Origin: VMDH01 sp038108875
GTDB taxonomy: Bacteria > Pseudomonadota > Gammaproteobacteria > Magnimaribacterales > D2472
NCBI GenBank assembly: GCA_038108875.1
Contig: JAYNII010000006.1
Location: forward strand, 1-63,018
Direction of reading: 5' to 3'
DNA: 63,018 bases
A model generated the notes under the pieces. The model saw only the letters and a list, made by a program, of their open reading frames with translations, was not told the DNA's origin and did no database searches. The position numbers and the translations under genes are program-made. Position 1 is the stretch's first letter. Each line of letters starts with the position of its first letter. This document shows positions 44,197 through 53,032 of the stretch, in pieces.

Positions 44197-45039
44197 ATGA
44201 AAATCTTTATTTCAATAGCATCTTATCAAGACCCACTTCTAATTCATACCATCGAAGATGCGTACAATAAAGCTTTTGATAAGGACTCATTAGTTTTTGG
44301 AGTCTGTGACCAATCTGATGAGTCGCTTAATTTAGAACGTTTCAGCTTTGCCAACCAAATTAGGTACGAGCATATAGAAACAGTTTTTTCTAGAGGTCCT
44401 TGTTGGGCTCGCGCTAGAATCCAAGAGTTGTTTGATGATGAAAATTATTATCTGCAAATTGATTCGCACACTTTGTTTGATGAGGGTTGGGACCAGATAA
44501 TGATTAATGCTCTAGCACAAATAAAAAAACGAGGAGAGAATAGCTCATATCATCAAAGTCCATTTATTACTGGCTATCCAAGAGCATTTGATTACGATGA
44601 AGGTTTGAAGACGTTCATTAAGCAATCTGCCGATAATAATATCATGCCAATTGGATTTAGGAGAGACAGCCTATTTATGCGAGATCGATTTTCGAGACAA
44701 ATTGGGTTAAGAACTAGTAAGGAAGGGTTTTCGCATGGATATCTCTTGGCTGCGGGGTGTTTATTTGGAGAAGGAAAAATGATCAAAGAAATCCCTTATG
44801 ATCAGTATTTTTACTTTTACGGAGAAGAAATTTCACTAATGTTAAGGCTATTTACTCACGGCTATTCTGCTTTTCATATGAGCAGTTTGCCTATCTTTCA
44901 CTTGTACACAAACCATGAAACAAATAAAAGACTTTTACATTGGAGTCCACAGGAAGATAAAAATAGGTCTATTAAATGGCACGAGTTAGAAAGGAACAGC
45001 ATCAATAGACTAACAGATTTAATCTTAAATAAACCGTTG
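44197..45039 (+). CDS. GT60 / PF11397 (Skp1 GlcNAc-transferase-like) glycosyltransferase, 3' end lost in gap
   Basis: 281 residues are readable before the N run. The start IFISIASYQDPLLIHTIEDA, then SRGPCWARARIQELF, ENYYLQIDSHTLFDEGWDQ with a DxH metal motif (Asp89-Ser90-His91), LLAAGCLFGEGKMIKEIPYD and FYGEEISLMLRLFTHGY match the PF11397 family, which holds the Skp1 hydroxyproline N-acetylglucosaminyltransferase Gnt1. Such enzymes use UDP-GlcNAc. Placement beside a prolyl hydroxylase suggests that it glycosylates the hydroxylated residue. Probably only a short C-terminal piece is missing. The identity of its acceptor is inference. Confidence 0.85.
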
Positions 45040-45139
45040 NNNNNNNNNNNNNNNNNNNNNNNNNNNNNNNNNNNNNNNNNNNNNNNNNNNNNNNNNNNNN
45101 NNNNNNNNNNNNNNNNNNNNNNNNNNNNNNNNNNNNNNN
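45040..45139. other. Assembly gap of 100 Ns
   Basis: Exactly 100 N bases, the conventional size for a scaffold gap of unknown length. It cuts the 3' end of the glycosyltransferase and the 5' end of the MazG-like gene. The true distance and any further genes between them are unknown. Confidence 0.99.
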
Positions 45140-45412
45140 TTAACAGCAGCTTTGGGGCTTAGCTCTGAAACTGGTGAATTTACAGAAATTGTTAAGAAAA
45201 TGTTTTTACAGGGCAAGCCCCCAACAGAGGAGAATATTTTTCACATGAAAAGAGAGCTCGGAGACATTATGTGGTACTGGTCAACTGCTTGTATGGCTTT
45301 AAGATTGGATCCCTTCGAAGTTATCGAAGAAAATAGAACTAAGCTAGAAGCACGATACGGAGAAAGTTTTGCAGTTAATCAGAGTGAGCATCGCAAAAAA
45401 GGAGATTTATAA
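45140..45412 (+). CDS. MazG-like nucleotide pyrophosphohydrolase, 5' end lost in gap
   Basis: The 90 readable residues begin LTAALGLSSETGEFTEIVKK, the first helix of the MazG fold, and contain ELGDIMWYWSTACMALRLDP; the E-x-x-E and E-x-x-D metal residues (SETGEFTE and KRELGD) are in place. MazG-like enzymes hydrolyse (d)NTPs or alarmones to monophosphates; short versions are frequent in marine phages. Some 25-40 N-terminal residues are missing in the gap. It ends two bases before the convergent nitronate monooxygenase gene. Confidence 0.85.
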   Translation, partial: LTAALGLSSETGEFTEIVKKMFLQGKPPTEENIFHMKRELGDIMWYWSTACMALRLDPFEVIEENRTKLEARYGESFAVNQSEHRKKGDL

Positions 45413-45414
45413 AA

Positions 45415-46374
45415 TTACTCGAATTTTCTAATAGCCTCTAAATACTCTTCTTTTAAACGATAAATTAATTCACTCGCAGCAGGCACATCCTTGATGGAAC
45501 CTATTCCTTGGCCTGATCCCCAAATATCTTTCCAGGCTTTAGCATCCGTATTACCTCCTGAACCAAAATTCATAGCAGATTTATTAGCATCAGGTAGATT
45601 GTCTGGATCAAGACCGGCGTTGATTACAGAAGGTCTCAGATAATTTCCATGAACGCCTGTAAATAAAGATGAGTAAATAATGTCTTCTGCAGCGCTTTCT
45701 ATTAAACATTGCTTATACTCAGGTTCAGCGTTGGCTTCTTGAGTGGCAATAAATCTTGTACCGATGTAGGCAAAGTCAGCTCCAAGCATTCTAGCTGCTG
45801 CTATTGAATATCCATCGCTAATAGATCCAGAAAGTATAATTGCGCCATCGTACCATTCGCGTACCTCTCTAACTAAAGCAAAGGGCGATAAAGTACCTGC
45901 ATGCCCTCCTGCTCCTGCACATACAAGAATTAGACCGTCTACATCTTGTTCTGCGGCTTTTTTAGCATGCTTTACACTTATTACATCATGAAAAACGAGG
46001 CCTCCATAAGAGTGAGCTTCCTTAACAATCTCTTCAGGTGGTCTTAATGAGGTAATTATGATGGGTACTTGGTGTTTAACACAAAGCTCCATATCTCCAA
46101 AAAGCCTGTCATTGGAGTTGTGACATATCTGATTAACCGCAAAGGGAGCAACTTTTTTTTCTGGATTGACTTCCTGATAGTCTCTAAGCTCTCCTTTAAT
46201 TCTGATGATCCAATCTTCCAGAACATTTTGAGGTCTAGCATTTAATGCAGGAAAGGATCCGACAACCCCAGACTTACACTGGGCAATTACTAAATTGGGA
46301 TTAGAAATTATAAAAAGAGGCGCTCCTATGACAGGAATTGATAACCTAGATTTTAAATTCTCTATTGGAGTCAT
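45415..46374 (-). CDS. Nitronate monooxygenase (2-nitropropane dioxygenase family)
   Basis: A 319-residue FMN-dependent TIM-barrel enzyme. Conserved parts: PVIGAPLFIISNPNLVIAQC at the N terminus, GLILVCAGAGGHAGTLSPF with the flavin/active-site histidine region, IILSGSISDGYSIAAARMLG and ADFAYIGTRFIATQEA. It oxidises alkyl nitronates such as propionate-3-nitronate, or acts on related substrates. AAAGGA lies before the ATG. Nothing next to it points to a specific substrate. Confidence 0.9.
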   Translation of the reverse strand: MTPIENLKSRLSIPVIGAPLFIISNPNLVIAQCKSGVVGSFPALNARPQNVLEDWIIRIKGELRDYQEVNPEKKVAPFAVNQICHNSNDRLFGDMELCVKHQVPIIITSLRPPEEIVKEAHSYGGLVFHDVISVKHAKKAAEQDVDGLILVCAGAGGHAGTLSPFALVREVREWYDGAIILSGSISDGYSIAAARMLGADFAYIGTRFIATQEANAEPEYKQCLIESAAEDIIYSSLFTGVHGNYLRPSVINAGLDPDNLPDANKSAMNFGSGGNTDAKAWKDIWGSGQGIGSIKDVPAASELIYRLKEEYLEAIRKFE

Positions 46375-46477
46375 AATGTTTCCTTTAAAAGCGAAAAATT
46401 ATGTCATATTAGACTATGAATAGACACCATGAGTTTCATTGATTTTGTAGATATAAAAAACTGACAAAAAAAATAAA

Positions 46478-49400
46478 CTACGGGATTGCCTTTAAAAAAT
46501 CATGGAATGCGCTCTCTCTGACTACTCCAAAACCTTTCACCTGTTCAGATTTTGATAAAAGATTGGAAATGCTAGTTAATCTTTTGCCCTCAGGAATGCT
46601 TTTAATATTATCTAATTCTCTCAAGAATATCCTTTGATGATCTAACGCCAGCTTCCTATCTTTGGTGTGCTTCATGAGATCTAGTGGGCTGCCTCTTAAA
46701 AACTTTAACGAGCTTATTAGATAAAATATTGGCAATGCTAGATATGCTGGTAATTTATATTTTTTTGGTCTTTGAGTTTTTTTATCCTTAATAAATGACA
46801 AAAAGGGAGGAGATAGATAAAAATTTAAATTAGAGTAGCTATCCCCGTAATGGCTAACTAATTGTCTAGAATTTTGTAAATGAAACTCTGCAACTTGATA
46901 TTCATCTTTGATTGCTAGTAACCTATAAATCTCTTTTGCCAACCTAATTAAGACAGACTCTGCATTAATTTCATTTCTCAGCATTTCTTTGGCATGATTA
47001 AAGTGGGTATGATATTTCTCCAGCTCTCTCTGACCATAAGTTGCCAATAACTTACTCCTGTTAGAAATAACAGATTCTAGGCTCTCTTCGGTGCTTTGTT
47101 TTGTAATATTTTTAAAGATTTTCTGATTTGGGTTTTGGATAAAAGCTCTCCCCAGGTTAAAGCAATGAAGGTTATTTGATGCTCCGGCTTTATTTAAAAT
47201 AATTGCTTCTTCTATACTTTCTTTCTTAAGCGGGATAAGCCCTGCTTGAAATGCGGCTCCCAACATTACCAAATTAGAACCAATAGCATCATTGCTTAGT
47301 TTTTCTGCAATCTTTGTTGCTGGAAGTATAGAAGTTAATTCAAGACAGGAGTTTTTGATTAGCTCAACCGTTTCTTGCTCCATGAATTGAATATCTCTTT
47401 CTTTAACAAAGTCTGCTACTGGTGAAAGGGAGGAGTTAACAACAGAACATGTCTTAGATTTTGAGAAAGTCTCTTGGATTTCTTCTTTAACTGCAACTAT
47501 TGGGTCACACGCAAGCAATAAATCTGTGCTCGCTGGTGAAATTTTATAACTGAAGGGCTCCTTATCGCTTGAAAAGATCTTTATATGAGACCAAACAGCG
47601 CCACCTTTCTGGGCAAGTCCAGTAAGATCGAGAGTTGTTGAGACTTTTCCTTCTATATGAGCTGCCATACCTAAAAGCGCAGAAACAGTTAAAACTCCGG
47701 TTCCCCCTATACCAGTAAGCATAATATTGGTGACCTCTTTTTGGTTTTCCATGGGATCAATGAGTTTTTCGAAATCCTCACTAATTAATACTCTCTTGGG
47801 AAAAACTTCAGCTGTAATGAATGAAGGGCAAAAGCCTTTTAGGCATGAGTAATCTTTGTTGCAGTTTGATTGATTTATTTTCCTTTTTCTTCCGTGAGTA
47901 GTTTCAAGGGGTTCAATAGACACACAATTCGACTGGACAGAACAATCGCCGCAACCTTCACATATTTCAGTGTTAATAAAAACTCTTTTGGTTGGATCTT
48001 CAATCAATCCACGCTTTCTTCTTCTTCTTTTTTCGGCGGCACAAGTCTGATCATAAATCAGAGCAGTAACTCCGATGACTGTCTTTAAATCTTCCTGAGC
48101 CGTTATGATGTAATCCCTATGTAATGAGATTACGTTTTTAGTTTCAAGGCTCTTATATAACTTTGGATTGTCAGAAAGTATATAAACTTTGTTAATGCCC
48201 TCTGCTAGAAGCTGTTTAGTGATACCAACCACATCCCAGTTATTTCCAATAGATTGACCGCCAGTCATTGCCACGGCATCGTTGTATAGGATTTTATAAG
48301 TAATATTTATACCTGCATCAATTGCAGCTCTGATAGCTAATAGTCCTGAGTGCTTGTAAGTTCCGTCACCTAAATTCGCAAAAATATGAGACTCTCTTGA
48401 AAAATGCGCTTGGCCAATCCAGGGCGTGCCTTCTCCTCCCATTTGAGTGAACAGCTCTGTGCCTCTATCCATGTCTACAGCCATGTAGTGACAACCTATT
48501 CCGCCCAATGATCTTGATCCCTCCGGAACTAGTGTTGAAGTATTGTGTGGGCAGCCTGAACAAAAATAAGGATTCCTATGAATGGGTGTAAGCTTAGATT
48601 TTTGTTCTTGATGCCTCTTGTTAAACCATTCCAACCTATCCAACAGAGCTGCGCTGTTAGTTGCCTTAAAAATTCGCTTGGCTACTACTTCAACAATCGT
48701 CTCTAAAGGCAAATCATTTTCTGGTGGCAGTAGCCACTTACCTAGCTCATCTTGTTTGCCAACCACTATGGGTCTTGCAGCTTCCTTCCAATTATATAAT
48801 TGCCACTTAATTTGATGCTCTATCAACTCCCTTTTTTCCTCAACCACTAAGACATGATCCAAGCCTTCACAAAATTCTCTTATTCCTTCTGGTTCAAGGG
48901 GCCAAGGCATCCCGACTTTGTAAAGGCCAACACCTAAATCATTCGCTGATGTCTCGTCTATATTTAGCCATCTTAAAGCTTCTCTGACATCACCAAAGGA
49001 CTTCCCTGAGGTAATTATGCCGATTTTGGTTTTAGGCCCTTTCCAAATTGTTTGGTCAATATGATTTGCCCTTCCAAAAGCTTGAGCAGCAAATCCTTTT
49101 ATTCTTTGAAGCCTATGATCTTGGTTTCTGGGCGTGTCTTTATAGTAGATATTTCTAGAAACCTCAGCATATTCACCGAAATAATCTTCGGTTGGTATGA
49201 TAATTTCTTTTTTTTCTAACTCTGTGTTGTAAACCATTGCCGCATCGGCTACATCTGAAACCACCTTCATCCCAATCCAGCATCCACTAAATCGACTCAT
49301 TGCAATTCCCAGTAAGCCGTAGGGGACAATATCGTTCACTCCAGACGGATACAAATAGGGAATAAATGCGCTAATAAAATTATGATCAGATTGATGGGGT

Positions 49401-49861
49401 AGTGTTGAAGATTTAGCTCCATGATCATCTCCAGCAATAGCCAATACGCCCCCATGCCTAGAACTACCAGCAGCATTCGCGTGTTTTAAGGCATCCATGG
49501 CCCTATCAACGCCAGGACCTTTTCCGTACCAAATTCCAAAAACTCCATCAAACTTTCCTCTGTTCAAAAATTCACCCTGTTGTGATCCCCAGACGGAAGT
49601 TGCAGCGATTTCCTCATTTAGGCCAGGTTGATGGAATATAGATTTTTCATCCAAAAATGATTGAACCCTTGATAGTTCTAGGTCGTAACCCGCCAAGGGA
49701 GATCCCTTATAGCCAGATATAAACCCTGCGGTATTTAGATTTTTAGATGCATCTTTATCTTTCTGGATTAAAGGGAGTCTGACAAGCGATTGAACACCAG
49801 AAATAAAGATGGAACCATCGCGTTTAGAATATTTATCAAGAAGAGAAATCTTGTCTTTCAT
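46478..49861 (-). CDS. Indolepyruvate ferredoxin oxidoreductase, fused alpha/gamma type
   Basis: A 1127-residue fusion that oxidatively decarboxylates aryl- or branched 2-oxoacids to acyl-CoA. N-terminal pyrimidine domain (GFISGYKGSPLAGYDLEL, FNHxx-type region), TPP-binding domain with PYFCSGCPHNTST and FANLGDGTYKHSGLLAIR, a ferredoxin-like region with EICEGCGDCSVQSNC and CNKDYSCLKGFC, and the C-terminal gamma domain starting IMLTGIGGTGVLTVSALLGM. Despite its name, substrates vary (indolepyruvate, phenylpyruvate, 2-oxoisovalerate). GGGGG precedes the ATG. It is divergent from the amidohydrolase gene. Confidence 0.92.
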   Translation of the reverse strand: MKDKISLLDKYSKRDGSIFISGVQSLVRLPLIQKDKDASKNLNTAGFISGYKGSPLAGYDLELSRVQSFLDEKSIFHQPGLNEEIAATSVWGSQQGEFLNRGKFDGVFGIWYGKGPGVDRAMDALKHANAAGSSRHGGVLAIAGDDHGAKSSTLPHQSDHNFISAFIPYLYPSGVNDIVPYGLLGIAMSRFSGCWIGMKVVSDVADAAMVYNTELEKKEIIIPTEDYFGEYAEVSRNIYYKDTPRNQDHRLQRIKGFAAQAFGRANHIDQTIWKGPKTKIGIITSGKSFGDVREALRWLNIDETSANDLGVGLYKVGMPWPLEPEGIREFCEGLDHVLVVEEKRELIEHQIKWQLYNWKEAARPIVVGKQDELGKWLLPPENDLPLETIVEVVAKRIFKATNSAALLDRLEWFNKRHQEQKSKLTPIHRNPYFCSGCPHNTSTLVPEGSRSLGGIGCHYMAVDMDRGTELFTQMGGEGTPWIGQAHFSRESHIFANLGDGTYKHSGLLAIRAAIDAGINITYKILYNDAVAMTGGQSIGNNWDVVGITKQLLAEGINKVYILSDNPKLYKSLETKNVISLHRDYIITAQEDLKTVIGVTALIYDQTCAAEKRRRRKRGLIEDPTKRVFINTEICEGCGDCSVQSNCVSIEPLETTHGRKRKINQSNCNKDYSCLKGFCPSFITAEVFPKRVLISEDFEKLIDPMENQKEVTNIMLTGIGGTGVLTVSALLGMAAHIEGKVSTTLDLTGLAQKGGAVWSHIKIFSSDKEPFSYKISPASTDLLLACDPIVAVKEEIQETFSKSKTCSVVNSSLSPVADFVKERDIQFMEQETVELIKNSCLELTSILPATKIAEKLSNDAIGSNLVMLGAAFQAGLIPLKKESIEEAIILNKAGASNNLHCFNLGRAFIQNPNQKIFKNITKQSTEESLESVISNRSKLLATYGQRELEKYHTHFNHAKEMLRNEINAESVLIRLAKEIYRLLAIKDEYQVAEFHLQNSRQLVSHYGDSYSNLNFYLSPPFLSFIKDKKTQRPKKYKLPAYLALPIFYLISSLKFLRGSPLDLMKHTKDRKLALDHQRIFLRELDNIKSIPEGKRLTSISNLLSKSEQVKGFGVVRESAFHDFLKAIP

Positions 49862-49894
49862 AGCACCCCCTTTGAGCTAATCAAGACCATAATT

Positions 49895-49904
49895 GATTAT
49901 AATC
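49895..49904. promoter_or_regulatory. Symmetric -10 element shared by divergent genes
   Basis: GATTATAATC is a perfect palindrome holding TATAAT on both strands, between the indolepyruvate oxidoreductase (start 49861, minus) and the amidohydrolase (start 49928, plus). Predicted starts of transcription would leave leaders of roughly 20-30 bases each way. A small ATCC-GGAT hairpin follows on the plus side (about 49902-49916). Confidence 0.45.
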
Positions 49905-49927
49905 CTATTTTTGGATTTTCATAATTT

Positions 49928-51592
49928 ATGAGTAAATTGCTCTTAGTTTTTTTCTTGATTTGTTGCATGAAAATCAATGCAACTAATTTTGCAGATCTTA
50001 TTATCAAGAATGCTGAGGTTTTTACAGTCAACAACAAAGCAGAGATTGTTGAGGCTTTTGCAGTAAGGGATGGTAAATTTATAGCCACCGGATCAAATCA
50101 AGAAATTGATCAATATGTTAGCCCAAACTCATTGGTAATTGATCTTGGTGGAAAATCTATTCTCCCTGGTTTTATAGATTCTCATATTCATGTATCCAGT
50201 GGCACGTCTTTTGTTAAGGGCCTTGATCTATTTGGTATTCCAAAAAAATCAGAGTGGCTAAAAATGATAAAGCTATCTGCAGAAAATGCCCATGAGAATG
50301 AGTGGGTTATTGGAGGAAGGTGGGATCATACATTAGATAGGGGCATCCTACCTCTTGCCGCCGACATAGACAGCTTGGGCATTAATAGGCCTGTTGCTCT
50401 AGTGGACATAGATGGACATTCTTTTTGGGTAAATTCTATGGTTTTGAACATCTTGGAAAAAAAATATGGAAAAGAATTTCACTCCTTTCAAGGGGTGCAG
50501 CTTGATCCTTTAACGAAATTGCCTAACGGTCTTCTCTTCGAAACTGCTATGGATCTTCTTTACGACCTTCCTGAATTCACTCAACAACTTATTCCAACCC
50601 AAGAATCCATTGCTAAGACATTAGCAATGGCCTCTTCTTTGGGGATTACTTCAGTTCATGATATGTCCTCAAAGTACGCTCTTAGGCTTTATAAAGACCT
50701 TGCTGAATTGGGTCAGCTTCCAATAAGAGTTGTTTACGGTCTAAGATCAGATTGTGAACCAATAAATTGTTCAGCTGAATTCGGTGATTTAAAAAAAGAT
50801 TTTGATTATTTTGATTCCTCTAAAGGGACGCTTATAAAAGTTGGTTTTTTTAAAATCACTATTGATGGGGTGCTTTCAACAAGAACAGCATCGTTGCTAG
50901 ATCCATATCAGGATGCGCCAACCTCCCAAGCTGATTTATTGATACATAAAGATAAAATTGATTCCTATGTTAAGTTCTTAAATCTAAACAATATTCCTTT
51001 AGCAATCCATGCAATTGGTGATAAAGCCGTAAAAGCGGCGCTTGATTCGTTTGAGATCAATGGCACTAGAAATGTAGGCAATAGAATTGAGCACATTGAA
51101 ATAATTAATCCGATAGATATTAAAAGATTTAAAAAATTAGGAGTGTATCCTTCCATGCAACCCAACCACGGGACTGGGGTTATTGGCAAATACATAGAAG
51201 AGAGGGTTGGAGAAAGGGATAGATTTGCTTATATGTGGAAAAGCATGAATGAGGGATCGGGTAATAAACTATTACTTGGTTCAGATTGGCCCACCGCTCC
51301 TCTAGCGCCGTTGACACAAATTGCAGATGCCGTTTTTAGAGTTAGCCCATATGGATTATATGATGGAACATGGTTTCCAGAGGAGCGCCTAAGACTTGCA
51401 GATGCGATAAAGAGTTATACTTTGTTGCCAGCCATTGCTGGAGGCATTGGTAAAGAGGTGGGTTCTATTGAAGTGGGAAAGTGGGCTGATTTTGTTATCC
51501 TTAATGATAAGATTTCCGAAAACACTTTAAGAGATGTAAAAATCGAATCAACTTATCTGGCGGGAAAATTAATCTATCAAAATTATGACTAA
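49928..51592 (+). CDS. YtcJ-like metal-dependent amidohydrolase, exported
   Basis: A 554-residue amidohydrolase-superfamily protein. The metal site begins GFIDSHIHVSSG (HxH), continues with PLAIHAIGDKAVKAALD and RIEHIEI, and ends GSDWPTAPLAPL with the catalytic Asp; ADLIIKNAEVFTVN is the usual N-terminal beta-sandwich. A hydrophobic leader (LLLVFFLICCMKINA) suggests export to the periplasm. It overlaps the AGCS symporter gene by 8 bases, so an amino acid or its derivative is a likely product. Family members include deacylases and allantoinase-like enzymes. Confidence 0.87.
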   Translation: MSKLLLVFFLICCMKINATNFADLIIKNAEVFTVNNKAEIVEAFAVRDGKFIATGSNQEIDQYVSPNSLVIDLGGKSILPGFIDSHIHVSSGTSFVKGLDLFGIPKKSEWLKMIKLSAENAHENEWVIGGRWDHTLDRGILPLAADIDSLGINRPVALVDIDGHSFWVNSMVLNILEKKYGKEFHSFQGVQLDPLTKLPNGLLFETAMDLLYDLPEFTQQLIPTQESIAKTLAMASSLGITSVHDMSSKYALRLYKDLAELGQLPIRVVYGLRSDCEPINCSAEFGDLKKDFDYFDSSKGTLIKVGFFKITIDGVLSTRTASLLDPYQDAPTSQADLLIHKDKIDSYVKFLNLNNIPLAIHAIGDKAVKAALDSFEINGTRNVGNRIEHIEIINPIDIKRFKKLGVYPSMQPNHGTGVIGKYIEERVGERDRFAYMWKSMNEGSGNKLLLGSDWPTAPLAPLTQIADAVFRVSPYGLYDGTWFPEERLRLADAIKSYTLLPAIAGGIGKEVGSIEVGKWADFVILNDKISENTLRDVKIESTYLAGKLIYQNYD

Positions 51593-52925
51593 CACCTTTA
51601 CTGAGCTAACTTCAGCATTTGTTAACCTTGCGTGGGGACCTTGGTTGGTAATCTTTTTAGTGGGTTCAGGTTTATTTTTTACAATTTACTCGGGTTTTGT
51701 TCCATTGAAAAAGTTTGGGAGAGGTTTTTTCCTCTTAAAGGGAGGTTCTAAGAGCGAGGTTGGGAGTATTTCTAAGTATCAAGCTCTCGCAACATCTCTT
51801 TCTGGAACAATTGGTTTAGGAAATATTGCCGGAGTTGCCCTGGCAATTAAACTGGCCGGGCCTGGGGCTATATTTTGGATGTGGGTAACAGCTATAGTTG
51901 GAATGGGAACTAAATTCTTTACTTGCTCTCTAGCAGTAATGTACCGAGAACAAAACGAAAAAGGGGACTTTCTTTCTGGACCAATGTACGTAATAAAGAA
52001 CGCTATGCCCAAACAATTTTTATTTTTAGCATATTTTTTTGCATTCTTTGGCATGATAGGCGCCCTTCCAGCTTTGCAAAGTAATCAGATTGTTCAAATC
52101 TTTAGAGAAGTTCTTTATCCAAAGTCTGGGCTCTCGACAGAATTCCAATTTAATCTGATTGCGGGTCTCTCCTTGGCAACCATAGCTGGGTTTGTGATTC
52201 TTGGTGGTTTAAAAAGAATTGCAAATTTTTCATCATGGTTGGTTCCATTTATGGGTGGTCTCTATGTCTTTTGTGCGTTGTTAGCTGGAATCACAAATTT
52301 TTCCATGTTAGATGATGTTTTTCTACTAATAGTGAGCGATGCTTTTACTGGAAAGGCAGTTGCCGGTGGTAGCTTCATGGGAGTATTGATTTATGGTATT
52401 CAAAGGGGGGCCTACAGTAATGAAGCTGGTATTGGCACCGAGGCAATGGTTCATGGTTCGGCTAAAACCAATAGTCCCATTGATCAAGGAATGATCGCAA
52501 TGCTTGGCCCGGTATTTGACACCCTAATAGTGTGTACCGCAACAGCTATAATTATTTTGCTATCTGGTGTTTGGATGGATCCTGGGTTAGTAGGAGTTGG
52601 CCTTACGGCTAAAGCCTTTGAAGAACTATTGGGTCCATTTGGTTTGTGGTGTGTCTTCTTTTGTGCGCTGAGTTTTGGAATAAGTACTATCTTTACCTAC
52701 TCTTATTATGGCTCTGCTTGTTCAAGGTTTATTTTTGGTGATAGATTTCAAAAACCTTATCTTTGGATCCTTATTCTATGTGTTGTAGTTTTCTCAGTGG
52801 CCTCCTTAGAGGCTACTATAAATATAATTGATGGATCGTTTGCGATGATGGCAATTCCAACATTGGTTTCTACCATTTATCTGGCTCCTAAAATTAAATC
52901 AGCTTATAAAAACTTAAAGATTTGA
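51585..52925 (+). CDS. Sodium:alanine/glycine symporter (AGCS family)
   Basis: A 446-residue inner-membrane symporter with about 11 helices. GTIGLGNIAGVALAIKLAGP, the GMGTKFFTCSLAVMYRE segment, GVLIYGIQRGAYSNEAGIGT and AHxx-like MVHGSAKTNSPIDQGMI are AGCS signatures (AlsT, DagA). It brings in alanine, glycine or a related amino acid with Na+. Na+ coupling fits a marine host. It starts inside the amidohydrolase gene and ends before a structured 107-base convergent gap. Confidence 0.94.
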   Translation: MTNTFTELTSAFVNLAWGPWLVIFLVGSGLFFTIYSGFVPLKKFGRGFFLLKGGSKSEVGSISKYQALATSLSGTIGLGNIAGVALAIKLAGPGAIFWMWVTAIVGMGTKFFTCSLAVMYREQNEKGDFLSGPMYVIKNAMPKQFLFLAYFFAFFGMIGALPALQSNQIVQIFREVLYPKSGLSTEFQFNLIAGLSLATIAGFVILGGLKRIANFSSWLVPFMGGLYVFCALLAGITNFSMLDDVFLLIVSDAFTGKAVAGGSFMGVLIYGIQRGAYSNEAGIGTEAMVHGSAKTNSPIDQGMIAMLGPVFDTLIVCTATAIIILLSGVWMDPGLVGVGLTAKAFEELLGPFGLWCVFFCALSFGISTIFTYSYYGSACSRFIFGDRFQKPYLWILILCVVVFSVASLEATINIIDGSFAMMAIPTLVSTIYLAPKIKSAYKNLKI

Positions 52926-52928
52926 AAT

Positions 52929-52986
52929 AACTTTTGGGTCGCCAATTTCTTTGGAAGGGATGGTGATATAGAGACGACCCTAAGTT
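52929..52986. other. Imperfect long hairpin in the convergent gap after the symporter
   Basis: AACTTTTGGGTCG (52929-52941) pairs with CGACCCTAAGTT (52975-52986), giving six G/C-rich and five A/T pairs with a small internal mismatch and a loop of about 33 bases, in which CCAA-TTTCT-TTGG forms a second small stem. It lies between convergent symporter and pssA genes and has no T-run on either strand, so it is not a standard terminator. It may protect mRNA 3' ends or be part of a small RNA. Confidence 0.4.
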
Positions 52987-53032
52987 ATGCTTACAAAATT
53001 AACAGATATGACAACGATGTCAAGAAAATACA

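Noticed and set aside
45025..45216. Reading frames running through the N gap on both strands
   Set aside because: Ns code for nothing and the real gap length is unknown, so any frame joining the two sides is an artefact.
43529..45412. Integrated prophage around the accessory cluster
   Set aside because: No integrase, terminase, capsid, tail or attachment repeat is visible; at most isolated phage-like cargo.
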